Shown here piece after piece: positions 8,580 through 18,379 of a stretch of 64,000 bases of DNA. The notes under the pieces were generated by a model. It saw only the letters and a list, made by a program, of their open reading frames with translations, was not told the DNA's origin and made no database searches. Both the position numbers and the translations under genes were made by a program. The DNA is from Bryum argenteum. Its lineage: Eukaryota; Streptophyta; Bryopsida; Bryales; Bryaceae. Location of the stretch: assembly GCA_037043015.1 (NCBI GenBank), contig CM073321.1, positions 26,363,510 to 26,427,509 of the forward strand. Reading direction: 5' to 3'. Position 1 is the stretch's first letter, and every line of letters begins with the position of its first letter.

Positions 8580-10290
8580 CCGGCCCTCAGTGCTCCTCGT
8601 GATGTCGATATGTTGTGGCTCAAAGGGGGTCGGCACCCTCCCAATGCTGTGGTCCTCGTGATGTTCAGATGTTGCTCGGGAGGTTTGATTTGTTTTCTGT
8701 TTCAAATCCTCTTTCATTCTTTCGCTGTGAATGGCGGCTCAATCCCCGAACCTCAGAGGTCCTCGTAATGTTCAGATGTTGTGCCTCGAAGGGGCAGGCC
8801 TCTTCCCGATGCTATGGTCCTCGTGATGGCTGATATTGTGCCTCAAAGGGGCTAGCCTCTTCCCGATGCTGTGGTCCTCGTGATGGCTGATGTTGTGCCT
8901 CGAATGGCCGACACCCTCCGAATGCAGTATGACTGGCACCCTCGTGTGCTTTTGTGTGTCTGTAATCTTGAGTACCTTAAGCTTTTTGAGACACAAATTC
9001 CCGAAGTGGTCCTCGGTGTGTTAGACTTTCGTGGACGAAAGTCTCGCAGGGTCTCAGGAGGTTGGTTTTTTGTTTCTCTTTCAATTCTTCTTTCAATCTT
9101 TTGCTGTGAATGGCGGCTCAATCCCTGAACCTCAAAGGTCCTCGTGATGTTCAGATGTTGTGCCTCGAAGGGGCTGGCCTCTTCCCGATGCTGTGGTCCT
9201 CGTGATGGCTGATGTTGTGCCTCAAAGGGGTTGGCCTCTTCCTGATGCTGTGGTCCTCGTGATGGCTGATGTTGTGCCTCGAATGGCCGACACCCTCCGA
9301 ATGCAGTGTGACTGGCACCCTTGTGGGCTTCTGTGTGTCTATGATCTTGCGTTCCTTAAGCTTTTTGAGACACGAATTCCCGAAGTGGTCCTCGGTGTGT
9401 TAGACTTTCGTGGACGAAAGTCTGGCAGTTGCTCGGGAGGTTTGTTTTTTTTTTCTCTTTCAATTCTTCTTTTAATCTTTCGCTGTGAATGGCGGCTCAA
9501 TCCCGGAACCTTAGAGGTCCTCGTGATGTTCAGATGTTGTGCCACGAAGGGGGTTGGTACCTCCCGATGTTGTGGTCCTCTTGATGGCTGATGTTGTGCC
9601 TCGAAGGAGCTGGCCTCTTCCCGATGCAGTGGTCCTCGTGATGGCTGATGTTGTGCCTCGAAGGGGCTGGCGTCTTCCTGATGCTGTGGTCCTCGTGATG
9701 GCTGATGTTGTGCCTCGAATGGCCGACACCCTCCGAATGCAGTGTGACTGGCGCCCTCGTGGGCTTCTGTGTGTCTGTGATCTTGCGTACCTTAAGCTTT
9801 TTGAGACACGAATTCCCGAAGTGGTCCTCGGTGTGTTAGACTTTCGTGGACGAAAGTCTGGCAGGGTCTCGGGAGGTTTGATTATTTTTTCTCTTTCAAT
9901 TCCTCTTTCATTCTTTCGCTTTGAATAGCGGCTCAATCCGCGAACCTCAGTGGTCCTCGTGATGTTCAGATGGTGTGCCACGAAGGGGGTTGGTACCTCC
10001 CAATGCTGTGGTCCTCGTGATGGCTAATGTTGTGCCTCGAAGGGGCTGGCCTCTTCCCGATGCTGTGGTCCTCGTGATGTCAGATGTTGTGCCTCGAAGG
10101 GGCCGGCACCCTCCCAATATAGTGGACCTCGGATGGCAGATGTTGTGCCTCGAAGGGCCGACACCCTCCGAATGCAGTTGGACTGCCGTCCTTGTGGGCT
10201 ACTGTGTGTCTGGGATCTCGCGTACTTGACGCTTTTTGTTAGACTTTCGTGGACGAAAGTCTGGGAGGGTCTCGGCACCCTCTGTGTGTG
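8580..10290. repeat. 57-bp minisatellite with ~380-435 bp higher-order units
   Basis: The basic unit is about 57 bp (GGTCCTCGTGATGGCTGATG, then TTGTGCCTCGAAGGGGCTGG, then CCTCTTCCCGATGCTGT). Longer units each end with a diverged 57-mer carrying GGCCGACACCCTCCGAATG, then a non-repeated block with a palindrome and CTTTCAATTCTTC. These long units start at 8902, 9281, 9717 and about 10152; spacings of 379, 436 and 435 bp differ by one 57-bp unit. The many open frames on both strands are repeat artefacts. The array sits between short exons and could be intronic. Confidence 0.88.
9023..9044. repeat. Perfect 22-bp palindromic hairpin (first of four)
   Basis: Arms AGACTTTCGT and ACGAAAGTCT are exact reverse complements around GG. 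The same hairpin recurs at 9402-9423, 9838-9859 and 10241-10262, once per higher-order unit. The flanks vary between units but the palindrome does not. Confidence 0.85.
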
Positions 10291-10511
10291 ATGATGTGTT
10301 TTTTAGCAGAACTGGTGTTTTTTGTATTTTCGTGCAAATTTTTGTCAAGCTTTCGGGCATTGAAGTGGTACTTATGATCTTCTCGGTGCTCTAGTTTCAA
10401 ATGGGATTGACATTCTTGTTAAATAATGGAGTTAAATTTTATTTGTTTAGTTTCCTGTTCCTGAACGCTCTCTTAGAGTTGGCTTACTAATGGTTTTGCG
10501 TGGTATTGCAG
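10291..10511. other. Between minisatellite and next exon
   Basis: T-rich sequence ending in TGGTATTGCAG at 10511, a good splice acceptor for the next open stretch. No other feature is seen. Confidence 0.4.
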
Positions 10512-10823
10512 GATCAGTTAAAGCCAGTTGCAGATGATTCAGAAAAGGAATCCGATGCAGATAGCGACCTCTCCTTTTTGAGAGACTAAGTGTTAGCTTA
10601 CGTTGAGTCCCGTCGATTAGTAGTAGCTTTGAGCTCGGTTCCGGGAACTCCGCCTCCTCTCACCCCTGTCAGTCACACTTATCGTGTTGACTTTGATCGG
10701 GTTGCGGTTACAAAGCAAATCAAAAAGAATGATGCCAAAGCTAGACGTATCCAAGAGAAAGCAGTAGCTAGAAGTGTACCACGTCGTTCTCCGCATCTTG
10801 CCGCAAAGTTAAAATTTGTTTAA
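10512..10823 (+). pseudogene. Exon-like frame broken by one in-frame TAA
   Basis: After an acceptor-like TTGCAG, the frame reads DQLKPVADDSEKESDADSD, an acidic run, then meets TAA at 10587-10589. It continues in the same frame for 77 codons with Pro-rich and Lys/Arg-rich sequence (SVPGTPPPLTPVSH, then KQIKKNDAKARRIQEKAVAR, then PRRSPHLAAKLKFV) to TAA at 10821-10823. The composition on both sides of the inner stop is coding-like (acidic, then basic nuclear-type). It may be the last exon of the 7849-8290 unit or an upstream exon of the methyltransferase-like gene; neither can be shown. Confidence 0.4.
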
Positions 10824-10962
10824 TTGTATCCTCATAGTGTATGATATGTTTATCATATGCTTACTTATAAAGCGATTATGATATATTATCTTTCTTATAT
10901 TGTTATTTTGACACATTCTTATTCTTTTTGTCGTCTGCTGTACTTGCTCTCTGAATTGCCAG

Positions 10963-13900
10963 ATGAATCTTGATCAAGTCGAACTTCTTCAAGATGCAGT
11001 GGATACCCGACCTTTTCTTAATCTTCCACAAACGGTATCTCCCGACGGTGACGAACTCTTACTTGATAGTGGCGGATCTGTTGGAGACTTGCGGAATACA
11101 GTACCGGAAGAGACTCCATCGATGATGGATCTCCAAGCTGAAGCAACGCAAGGTCCAGATGGTCACGAGTATCCTTCCGAGGATGATGACACCCCTTTGC
11201 CTGGAGGTGTCACCGTTGGAATCGTCTACATGCCACCTCATCTTGAAAACAAAGATCCGGATTGGAGTGCAAACGAGATGAGAATGATTCACAAAAGTGA
11301 TTCAATTGCGATCATCAACAGGTTGAGATACAAACCTGTGAAAAAGTCCCGCATGCTAATTCCATTGTGTCGTCTTGTTTGTTATCCCAAGGTTCGACCT
11401 ATCTCCGAACAAGACGTACGGAAATTGGAGAATGAGTTCAACAAAGGCTATCGCGAAGGAGACCGAGTCATGTACGTTTTCTCCTTCGATAGGAAAGGGA
11501 GAGAGAAAATTGTTGACGCCGGAGATGCAGTGTGGACGAATCCACTTTGGAAATCTGCAAATGAAGAGTTTGAGAAGACGTTGCTATCTGATCCGGATCT
11601 TCAACACTTGAGCGATAAGTACTTCTACGTGTACGAAGGTAACCACCGAGTTACGGCGTGGATGCGTCACATTGAGAGGTACCATAAGATGGAAGCTTCG
11701 TGGCACATCTCCGTGGACTGTATCGTACTTGATGCACGAGGAGAAAGCAACCTCCTGCTTGACGCTATGAACGACATAAATTGGTGAGTACTTTACTGAT
11801 TTTCCTATTTGCTCTATTTGTATTTTGAGTAACTTCAATGTTTCTTATGTTTGAGTTCGCTCTACAGGTCAACTGAACATGACCATGTCGAAGACGGGTT
11901 GTGTGCAAAATTGCAGCGCATGAGGAAGTTCGGTAAACTGAAACTTGAGGATTTCAAGGATCTGATATCTCCAGAAGATTACAGAATATGCAAGAACGCC
12001 AAAGCCAAAAAAGATTCTTGGTATCCTGTAACAATTGACGTTTTCGTAAAATTCCTATATGCAGTAAGTTGAGTGTAATGGGTTGGTACTGTGATTCGTT
12101 GTATTTGGGTTTTTCCTCTTAATTAATCCTTCTTATGTTATGTACAGAGGAGATTAGCAAAGGCTTCCGATGACGCTGAGACAAATTACTACGCAACAGT
12201 CCCAAAGGAGAAACAAACAGGACCCGGAGTTTGGAGTGCGATGGATAATGCGATCAAAGCAGAAATTAAGGTCATTCGTGGCAAAAACTTCGACAAGATG
12301 GTCGCTGTAGCAAACCATAAACTTGGGAAAGTATTTGCTAAGGAGGTAGAAAATGCAACCCTTTCACGTATCATATGACTATATTTGTGATCATGATTCA
12401 TCACTCGATTCTTACTTGTAAATTACATGTGCAGATTTATTCCCATTACAGCAAGCACCTGAAACCCGATATGACAATAGATCGTTTACAAATGGTTGCC
12501 ACTAGCAATGTTCATTGCGATTTCAAAGGAAAGTGGCTCCAATGGTGGAACTCATCTGACGATGTTCGACGATCTTTTCGCTTCCCTGATGAACGTCCAA
12601 TGAAAGATAAAGCTCTGGTGGCATTTCTGCATCGCGCATCTCTTTGGGCACAGGTATCTTCAATTTTCTTTACGTGTTGAAAAAGTTTGAGTTCATATGA
12701 TATATTCATCATTAACTTGTTTTTTTTTTACAGCTCGAGCATTCACTTCAAACCGAATTGCAAATCCTCATTGACAACGAAAACCTCACCATTGAGTGGT
12801 GTAGTGTTGTCCTAAAGCCATCTGAGTATGTAGAGAAGTGGAGGTTGCTCTTATGGGACAAGGCATTCAACAACTACCTTGGTCCTAATGCAAGCCCAAA
12901 GTTCATCAAAGGCTCGGATCTTCAAAAGATTACCGGGGGCAAAGTTACAATTAAGCGACTTTTATTCCGGTATGTTTTTAATTTTCTCTTCAAAATTATT
13001 AAATTTGGTACAACTTGTTCAATTCACACAATCTGATTTTTTCACACTTTTGTAGGTACTTGAAACAAGAGCTCGTTGCGAAGGGAGCATTAGCTTCGTT
13101 CTCTATTCCAATGGAGTTCGAGGACATTTCAGTCACGAATGATCCCCGCAGCTTTTTCTCCACAGCCCAACAAGAGCGGTTTACCAACTCCCAATTGACA
13201 ACCGGTGGATGGTTTCTGGAGTGTGACGACAACTACGTGCACAAGGAGGAGAAGCATCTTCTTCGAAACCTTGCGTCTAACCCAGCTGACTCTACACCTA
13301 TGGACTTTGACGACGATGACGATGACGACCTCTCCATTTTACCAGTCGCACTTGATCCAATCTCTTCTCCTTCTTCACCAGTTGCAGTGCCCAAGTCTCG
13401 TGCAAACAGGAAGAGACGCAACGCTGTTGCAGAGCCAGTTGTAGATCTTGAGCAAGAATCCGAAGAGAATGCTCCCCTCGGAGAAGACATTGCAGGGCCT
13501 GAAGATGCTGATCTGACTCAGGCTTCAGCGGGAGCCGCAATCAATACAATTCGACGCGGTGCAAGATTGACTCAACTTTCAACAGGTGGACTTACGAATG
13601 CTGGGTCCCCTCCTCAATCATTCACCGTTGACCACAACTCGCAGCAGTCCCCACGTCGCCTTAGCCAGCCAATATTCCCGAGACGCCCTCTTCCAAAACC
13701 CAATCACATCGGTAGCAGCTCGTCGTCTAAAGTATCGGTGACTTTACCTATGTATCTCGAGAAGGGCAACATTGGTGATTTGGTTCACCAGTCATCGAAG
13801 ACTGCAAAATGGGATTCGCAAATCCTCGATATCGTCGAGCACATCAAGAAGGTTTTATTTCTTCCCTTTGTCTTTCATGAACTTCTTCTTACGTTTTGTA

Positions 13901-14905
13901 CTTCTAAATCTATTAGCCACTTTCTAATTTTTTACTTGTATCTCAGATTGGAAAAGACCGCAAGTACCCGTGTTCGGCGATGGAGTATGAACCCAAGCAT
14001 CCAGGGATTGATCTCATTTTTGCAGATGCTCCCGAGAACTTGCCTGTACCGGGTGTGTCTCCAATAGAAATTCCATCTTGGAACCGGCGTGACAAAACCT
14101 ACTTTGAGAGCCTCTTTGTGTTTGCCGCGTATCATTTGACAGACGTTGGAGCCATTTTTCTGATGCATCCCAAATGTCGCAGAATCGAGCGTACTCTCGA
14201 TGCCGAGTCCCATACATATAGTTTTCGTCTTGTTCGAGACTGGTGGGGATATAATCCCCTTCCTATGGCATCTACCGTACCTAAACCGAAAGAGGTACGA
14301 AGCAGATTCTAGTTTTCAATTTCGCAATTCATGGTAATTGCCTTCTTTGCATCTATATTAATGTATCTATACTTGTGTTTTGCAGACTCACTGCTTCCAT
14401 ATCAAAGTGTATGTTCGCAAAGAGTTTGTTTCGAAGTTCCAAACTCGGCAAGTCGCACACGCATATGCGGGTGTGTCAATCGTACCTGATGAGGAAGACC
14501 ACCTCTGTAACTTTGCAGAGAAAGAAACCTTGCGATATCGTCCGGACGGTACGCCGTGGCGAGGCTCACGAGAGAAGGACCCTTTCTTCATTCAATGCTT
14601 CGTCGATTGTCTCACGGACGAGGGGGGTATAGTCTTCGACTGGAGCGCAAGTACAGGTAAAGTTCCCGTAGACTCTACATTAAAATTTGTTTCTACATTT
14701 CGCATTTTTAACGTGGGCTTCCGATTTTGTAGGTGCATCTGTGATTGCTTGCGCGCGCTCCAACCGACACCTCATCGCTATGGAACCTGACGAAGAGATC
14801 TTTGATGGTATACTCGCGGATTACAAGAACGGACCTTCCGGTGATGAGGAAAGTGGAGAATCAGCCCCCCCCCCGCAGACTATGACTCTGACGAACCGGT
14901 CGTGA
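10963..14905 (+). CDS. ParB-like domain plus DNA amino-methyltransferase-like domain, nine exons
   Basis: Nine exons join in phase through GT-AG introns: 10963-11783, 11868-12063, 12148-12345, 12435-12653, 12734-12969, 13056-13851, 13947-14294, 14386-14656, 14733-14905; the product is about 1085 residues. Residues ~130-275 look like a ParB/sulfiredoxin-type domain, with VRPISEQDVRKLE followed by YEGNHRVTAW near 226-235 (the GxHRxxA box). Residues 280-700 are unfamiliar, then there is an acidic, Pro/Ser-rich linker. The C-terminal ~260 residues resemble a beta-class N4/N6 amino-methyltransferase: DLIFADAPEN (849) stands where DPPY is expected, and FDWSASTGAS then RHLIAMEPDEEIF (~1022-1050) stand where the SAM-binding DxFxGSGTT and GxE blocks are expected. 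Both catalytic boxes are altered, so activity is doubtful. A ten-C run at 14865-14874 may shift the frame; with 8 or 11 C the end would read DYDSDEPVVMKPRKFI. Start 10963 could also follow a splice acceptor (CCAG|ATG). Confidence 0.7.
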
Positions 14906-15012
14906 TGAAACCACGAAAGTTCATTGGTGCGTATTACCATCTTGTATTCTCTTTTTCAATTTTGAATTGCACACTTCCAAATCGGTAGGACTGACTTTCT
15001 TTGCAATTTTAG

Positions 15013-15247
15013 GATCGCACGTCTAAAAGAGCGATTGACTCGCAACGCTCATCTCTACAAGAGCCCTCCATCGAAATTCACCCTACCATCGTACGCTGAG
15101 CGACTTGCTCAAGAGTTTGTTCAAGGTCCATCTCCCATTTTGTCTGACACTCCACGTCGACGTTATAGCAAGAGTGTGCTTAAGTTTATAGACTTTGAGG
15201 CAGATCAGTGTGATCAGCACTTTAATGGTACTACACCGTCTACCTAG
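15013..15247 (+). CDS. ORF after the methyltransferase-like gene
   Basis: After an acceptor-like AATTTTAG, an open stretch reads RIARLKERLTRNAHLYKSPP and continues with KFTLPSYAERLAQEF to TAG at 15245-15247. It looks coding but does not join the preceding exon in phase with either reading of the C-run; the phase-correct junction (14926 to 15013) would end after GSHV at 15024. It may be a lost last exon. No domain is recognised. Confidence 0.3.
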
Positions 15248-15471
15248 TGTGTGATTTGTTTTCCGATAGGTACTGGACATGGTAGCGCCATACATTCGTA
15301 GTTTCCCATGATCTATTACTTATATACTATCTATATGTGTTTTTAAATATATACAGTTTAATATTTTTATAAGTCGGAAATTTGTATTCAATAAATTCAA
15401 GCACATTCAAGCCAACTCTCACACCAAGTGTGACTCGTGGCCATACAACTACTATAACTAGCAATCAACTA

Positions 15472-15938
15472 GTCGTAGTTGGAATCACTTCCAGAATCAC
15501 CGCCACTGCGATCACCAGCTTCTGAAGTGAATTCCACGAAATCTTCCCAAATCGTCTGGAGAGGCACTATCTCATACTTGTTGCAGCTGAAGCACCCCCA
15601 ATTCTTGCCCGTCATGTCCTTCAGGTCGTCGTCTCCCTTGTTCCGTGCGATACACCCTGCACACTACGCCTTGTTACAATAATCACACGGGATCACAAAC
15701 TGAATTCCCCCACACCAATTGCATTGCTCATCATCGTACTGGGCGTTCTTCGTGAATACAACGTCGTCCAACACAAGTTTGCACGAAATGCATATGCCAA
15801 CACCGAGACGAGGATGCTCCAACAAACAAGCACGCATTTTTTTCTCCCCACAAGCAGTGCAAGAATACAAATACAAGGGATCAAACCGGCCGAATGCCCC
15901 GCCATTTGATCCACAACAGTGCAAGAGTGAGAAGTTTC
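15472..15938 (-). pseudogene. ADD-type (ATRX/DNMT3-like) zinc domain, one in-frame TAG
   Basis: On the minus strand from about 15924 the frame reads YSCTACGEKKMRACLLEHP, then GVGICISCK, then DDEQCNWCGGIQFVIPCDYC, and after a TAG at 15670-15668 continues CAGCIARNKGDDDLKD and NWGCFSCNKY to a stop at 15474-15472. The Cys pattern (a GATA-like finger followed by a PHD-like finger with CxWC, CxxC, CxxCIxRN and CxxC) is that of the ADD domain of ATRX and DNMT3 proteins, which binds the unmodified histone H3 tail. The stop replaces the residue between Ala and Cys, usually Tyr or Phe. No ATG precedes it: a TGA at 15939-15937 closes the frame. It lies convergent to the methyltransferase-like gene. It is a fragment, not a full gene. 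Confidence 0.7.
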
Positions 15939-17934
15939 AAAAGAGAGATGGCCCACGAACTGCTCTGAGATGCTGGCTTCCGTTTCCTCCGTTCTTGTAT
16001 ATAAGGAGAGAACTTTGGATTTCCCATCCAACCTCACCAACCCGATTTATCAGCACCGGCAGTGCAGTCAGTATCGGCAATCGGCACACCAGCAGCGCCG
16101 TCAGAATCGGCACCGACAAGGCAGCTTTTCTGAACTCTATACCGGCACGGACATTCCAACGAATCAAGAATCGACACAATTCCCTTACACTCTCATGACG
16201 TTGGACGTGAGTTCTCAGGGACACCATCATTGCACTTCGTCCCTCCTGCTAGTTTGTCGGTCCCTCCTGCTAGTTTGTTGGTGCCATGCTAACCACCTGC
16301 TTGATCTTGGTGCCCATAGGGCCGGTTCTTTCCTCTCCCTCGTTCCATGGAAGTTGTCATTGATTCATTTTGTTACCACCGCAGTGCTCGTTTGAAGGTC
16401 CTCGACTCCGATTTTGGTCACTCCCTGCTTGTACATCTAGTCGATGTCATTGTCATCACCTGCGCATGGGACCGGTGCCAGGTGCTGTACTTCGGCTCAT
16501 GGAGCTAATTTCGAAGCTGTACTTTGATCTGTTATTGTAATGGAAGGGCCGTTTTGCTCACCGACCAATGGACGTGAGTTCTTAGAGACACCATCATTGC
16601 AATTTTCATACATTCTCGTGAGTAATCGAATCACTACCGCATCCTTTTCTCCCATCTCTACTAGCACATCATAATGAGCACCGACACTGCACAGCTTCAT
16701 GGAATGTATTCACCCCTAAACCGACACTCCTTATGACACAACCCATCCAATGTCATGAAGTCCAACATCACAATGCATGAGCACCGACATTGAGCATGAG
16801 CAGGAGCACCGGCATTTGAAGGTCAAATTCATCAAATAGTGTGATACTATGGATTTTTGATGATATTACAGAAATTTGTTGATATTATGGAAGATGTGGG
16901 TGATATTAAAAAACGTGCCATTTTGCAAGCATAAATCTTTGAGATTTTGAGTTCAAAAATATGCCGATATAATGGCACGTTTCGTAAACGCGACCAAATT
17001 GGCACAACATGGCTTTGGTAATATGGCAAGAGGAATTGTGTTATTTTAACGGAATTGAGGTTTACTCTAAGTATCTCAGTACAGTGTAATGTAAGCCATG
17101 CATGCCTTTGACGGTGACATCAGCCCTAATTTTGATGTAACTTCTTGAACTCCAATATCAATGCAACGATGTATGTAAATGTTTAAGTACTAAACTCATT
17201 GCACTCTAAAAGTTTTTTTGTTTCCATTGAAGTGATTGAAGCTTGCCAATGTTGGTAGGGGCTATAGTCCAGTAATTGTATAGCTCAGGATAGTCGCTTT
17301 GGGGTCGCGGTGCAACGCTCAAACGAGGCCGAGGAGAATCGAACTCGGACCACTACAATGCCACGTGAATGTCTTTCTGTACACCTTACAACTTACAAGG
17401 TGACACGGGAAGACGACCTGTAGTTATAAATTTTAGATTATATGAACCGAAGCATTTACATATAATTCTGACAGGTGTAGTAGGAAATTGATGACGTCAG
17501 CCCTAATTAGTCTCTAAATCTTAATATTGATAAATGAAACTTATTGATTACCAAAACGGCCATCCCAAATTATGGTATATATTTTGTATATGATTTTAAT
17601 TGTATTGGTTAGACATGATGATGCCAGCCTATAATTTAATTAACTTTTATCTAAACTTGCAAATGTGGATAATTTATGAAATATTGTATAACCTCAGTAC
17701 CATAAAAATAAATGGATAAAGGACCTATATCCACGGTATTGGGTTCTTTTTTTTGCCTAAAAACGACCATTTCAAAAATTCAGAACCAACCATTTCATGG
17801 TAATAGGGCTATTAACTTTTAAATTTTTTTGCAATGAGTGGTAATAGGGTCTTAATCTTTCATGAAAAAAAAAAAAAAAAATCTGCCAATCACCGCTCAC
17901 CGCTCACCGCTCTCCGCTCACACCCGTGCATTCC
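15939..17934. other. Intergenic region; short direct repeat
   Basis: No gene is supported. A ~37-bp block around GGACGTGAGTTCT and GACACCATCATTGCA occurs at about 16202-16238 and again at 16571-16607 in the same orientation. At 17868-17880 there is a poly-A run followed by four CCGCTCA-like words (17892-17922). The rest is AT-rich and unremarkable. Confidence 0.5.
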
Positions 17935-18068
17935 CTGAACGTTGATGGGGCGTTGCACAACCCAAAAGGCATCATCAAAGCCTTTACCACCTCCCAAATA
18001 CACTTGGGAGGTGTGGAGTTAGAAGTGGGCTTATTCCCTTCAAGTCCCAAATCGGTCCTTAGCATCAT

Positions 18069-18362
18069 CTAGAACCGGTTTTCCTCTAACTCCTCCAAGT
18101 TCACCAAGTTGATTCTACTCCCTAACATGTTGGGAGCCATGGTGAACTCCAACTCAATCTCCTTGCCTTCGAGGTTGGCAACCACTCTCAATGGCCACCT
18201 CATTATCTTTACCCCATAGGTATCAAAGGAAGTCTTACATAAGATGAGACCAATCCCATCCATTTCACAAACCTTGAAGTTTTCCACAAAGGTGAAGTTT
18301 TGGCACTTCACTTCTACATCCGTTGGTACAAGGCATGTTTGGTGTGGCTTGCCTCTTTGCAA
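18069..18362 (-). pseudogene. Aspartyl protease-like region of chromovirus
   Basis: A 98-codon open stretch (QRGKPHQTCLVPTDVEVKCQ ... LVNLEELEENRF) lies downstream of the zinc knuckle where retrotransposon protease belongs. It contains the strand-rich pattern VKCQNFTFVENFKVCEMDG. The catalytic DS/TG triad is not in this frame and may lie in the broken part just upstream, so protease is assigned mostly by position. Confidence 0.45.
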
Positions 18363-18379
18363 ACCTCACTTGGATGAGC

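Noticed and set aside
8615-10278. Many open frames of 70-156 codons on both strands
   Set aside because: All follow the 57-bp minisatellite; since 57 is a multiple of three, open frames persist by chance in several phases.
7440-10290. CRISPR-like array
   Set aside because: Units are contiguous minisatellite repeats without unique spacers, and the genome is eukaryotic.
17260-17400. tRNA-like stretch: TAGCTCAGGATAG on the plus strand and GAGTTCGATTCTC on the minus strand
   Set aside because: The A-box-like and B-box-like words are on opposite strands and no cloverleaf forms, so it is not a tRNA or an obvious SINE.
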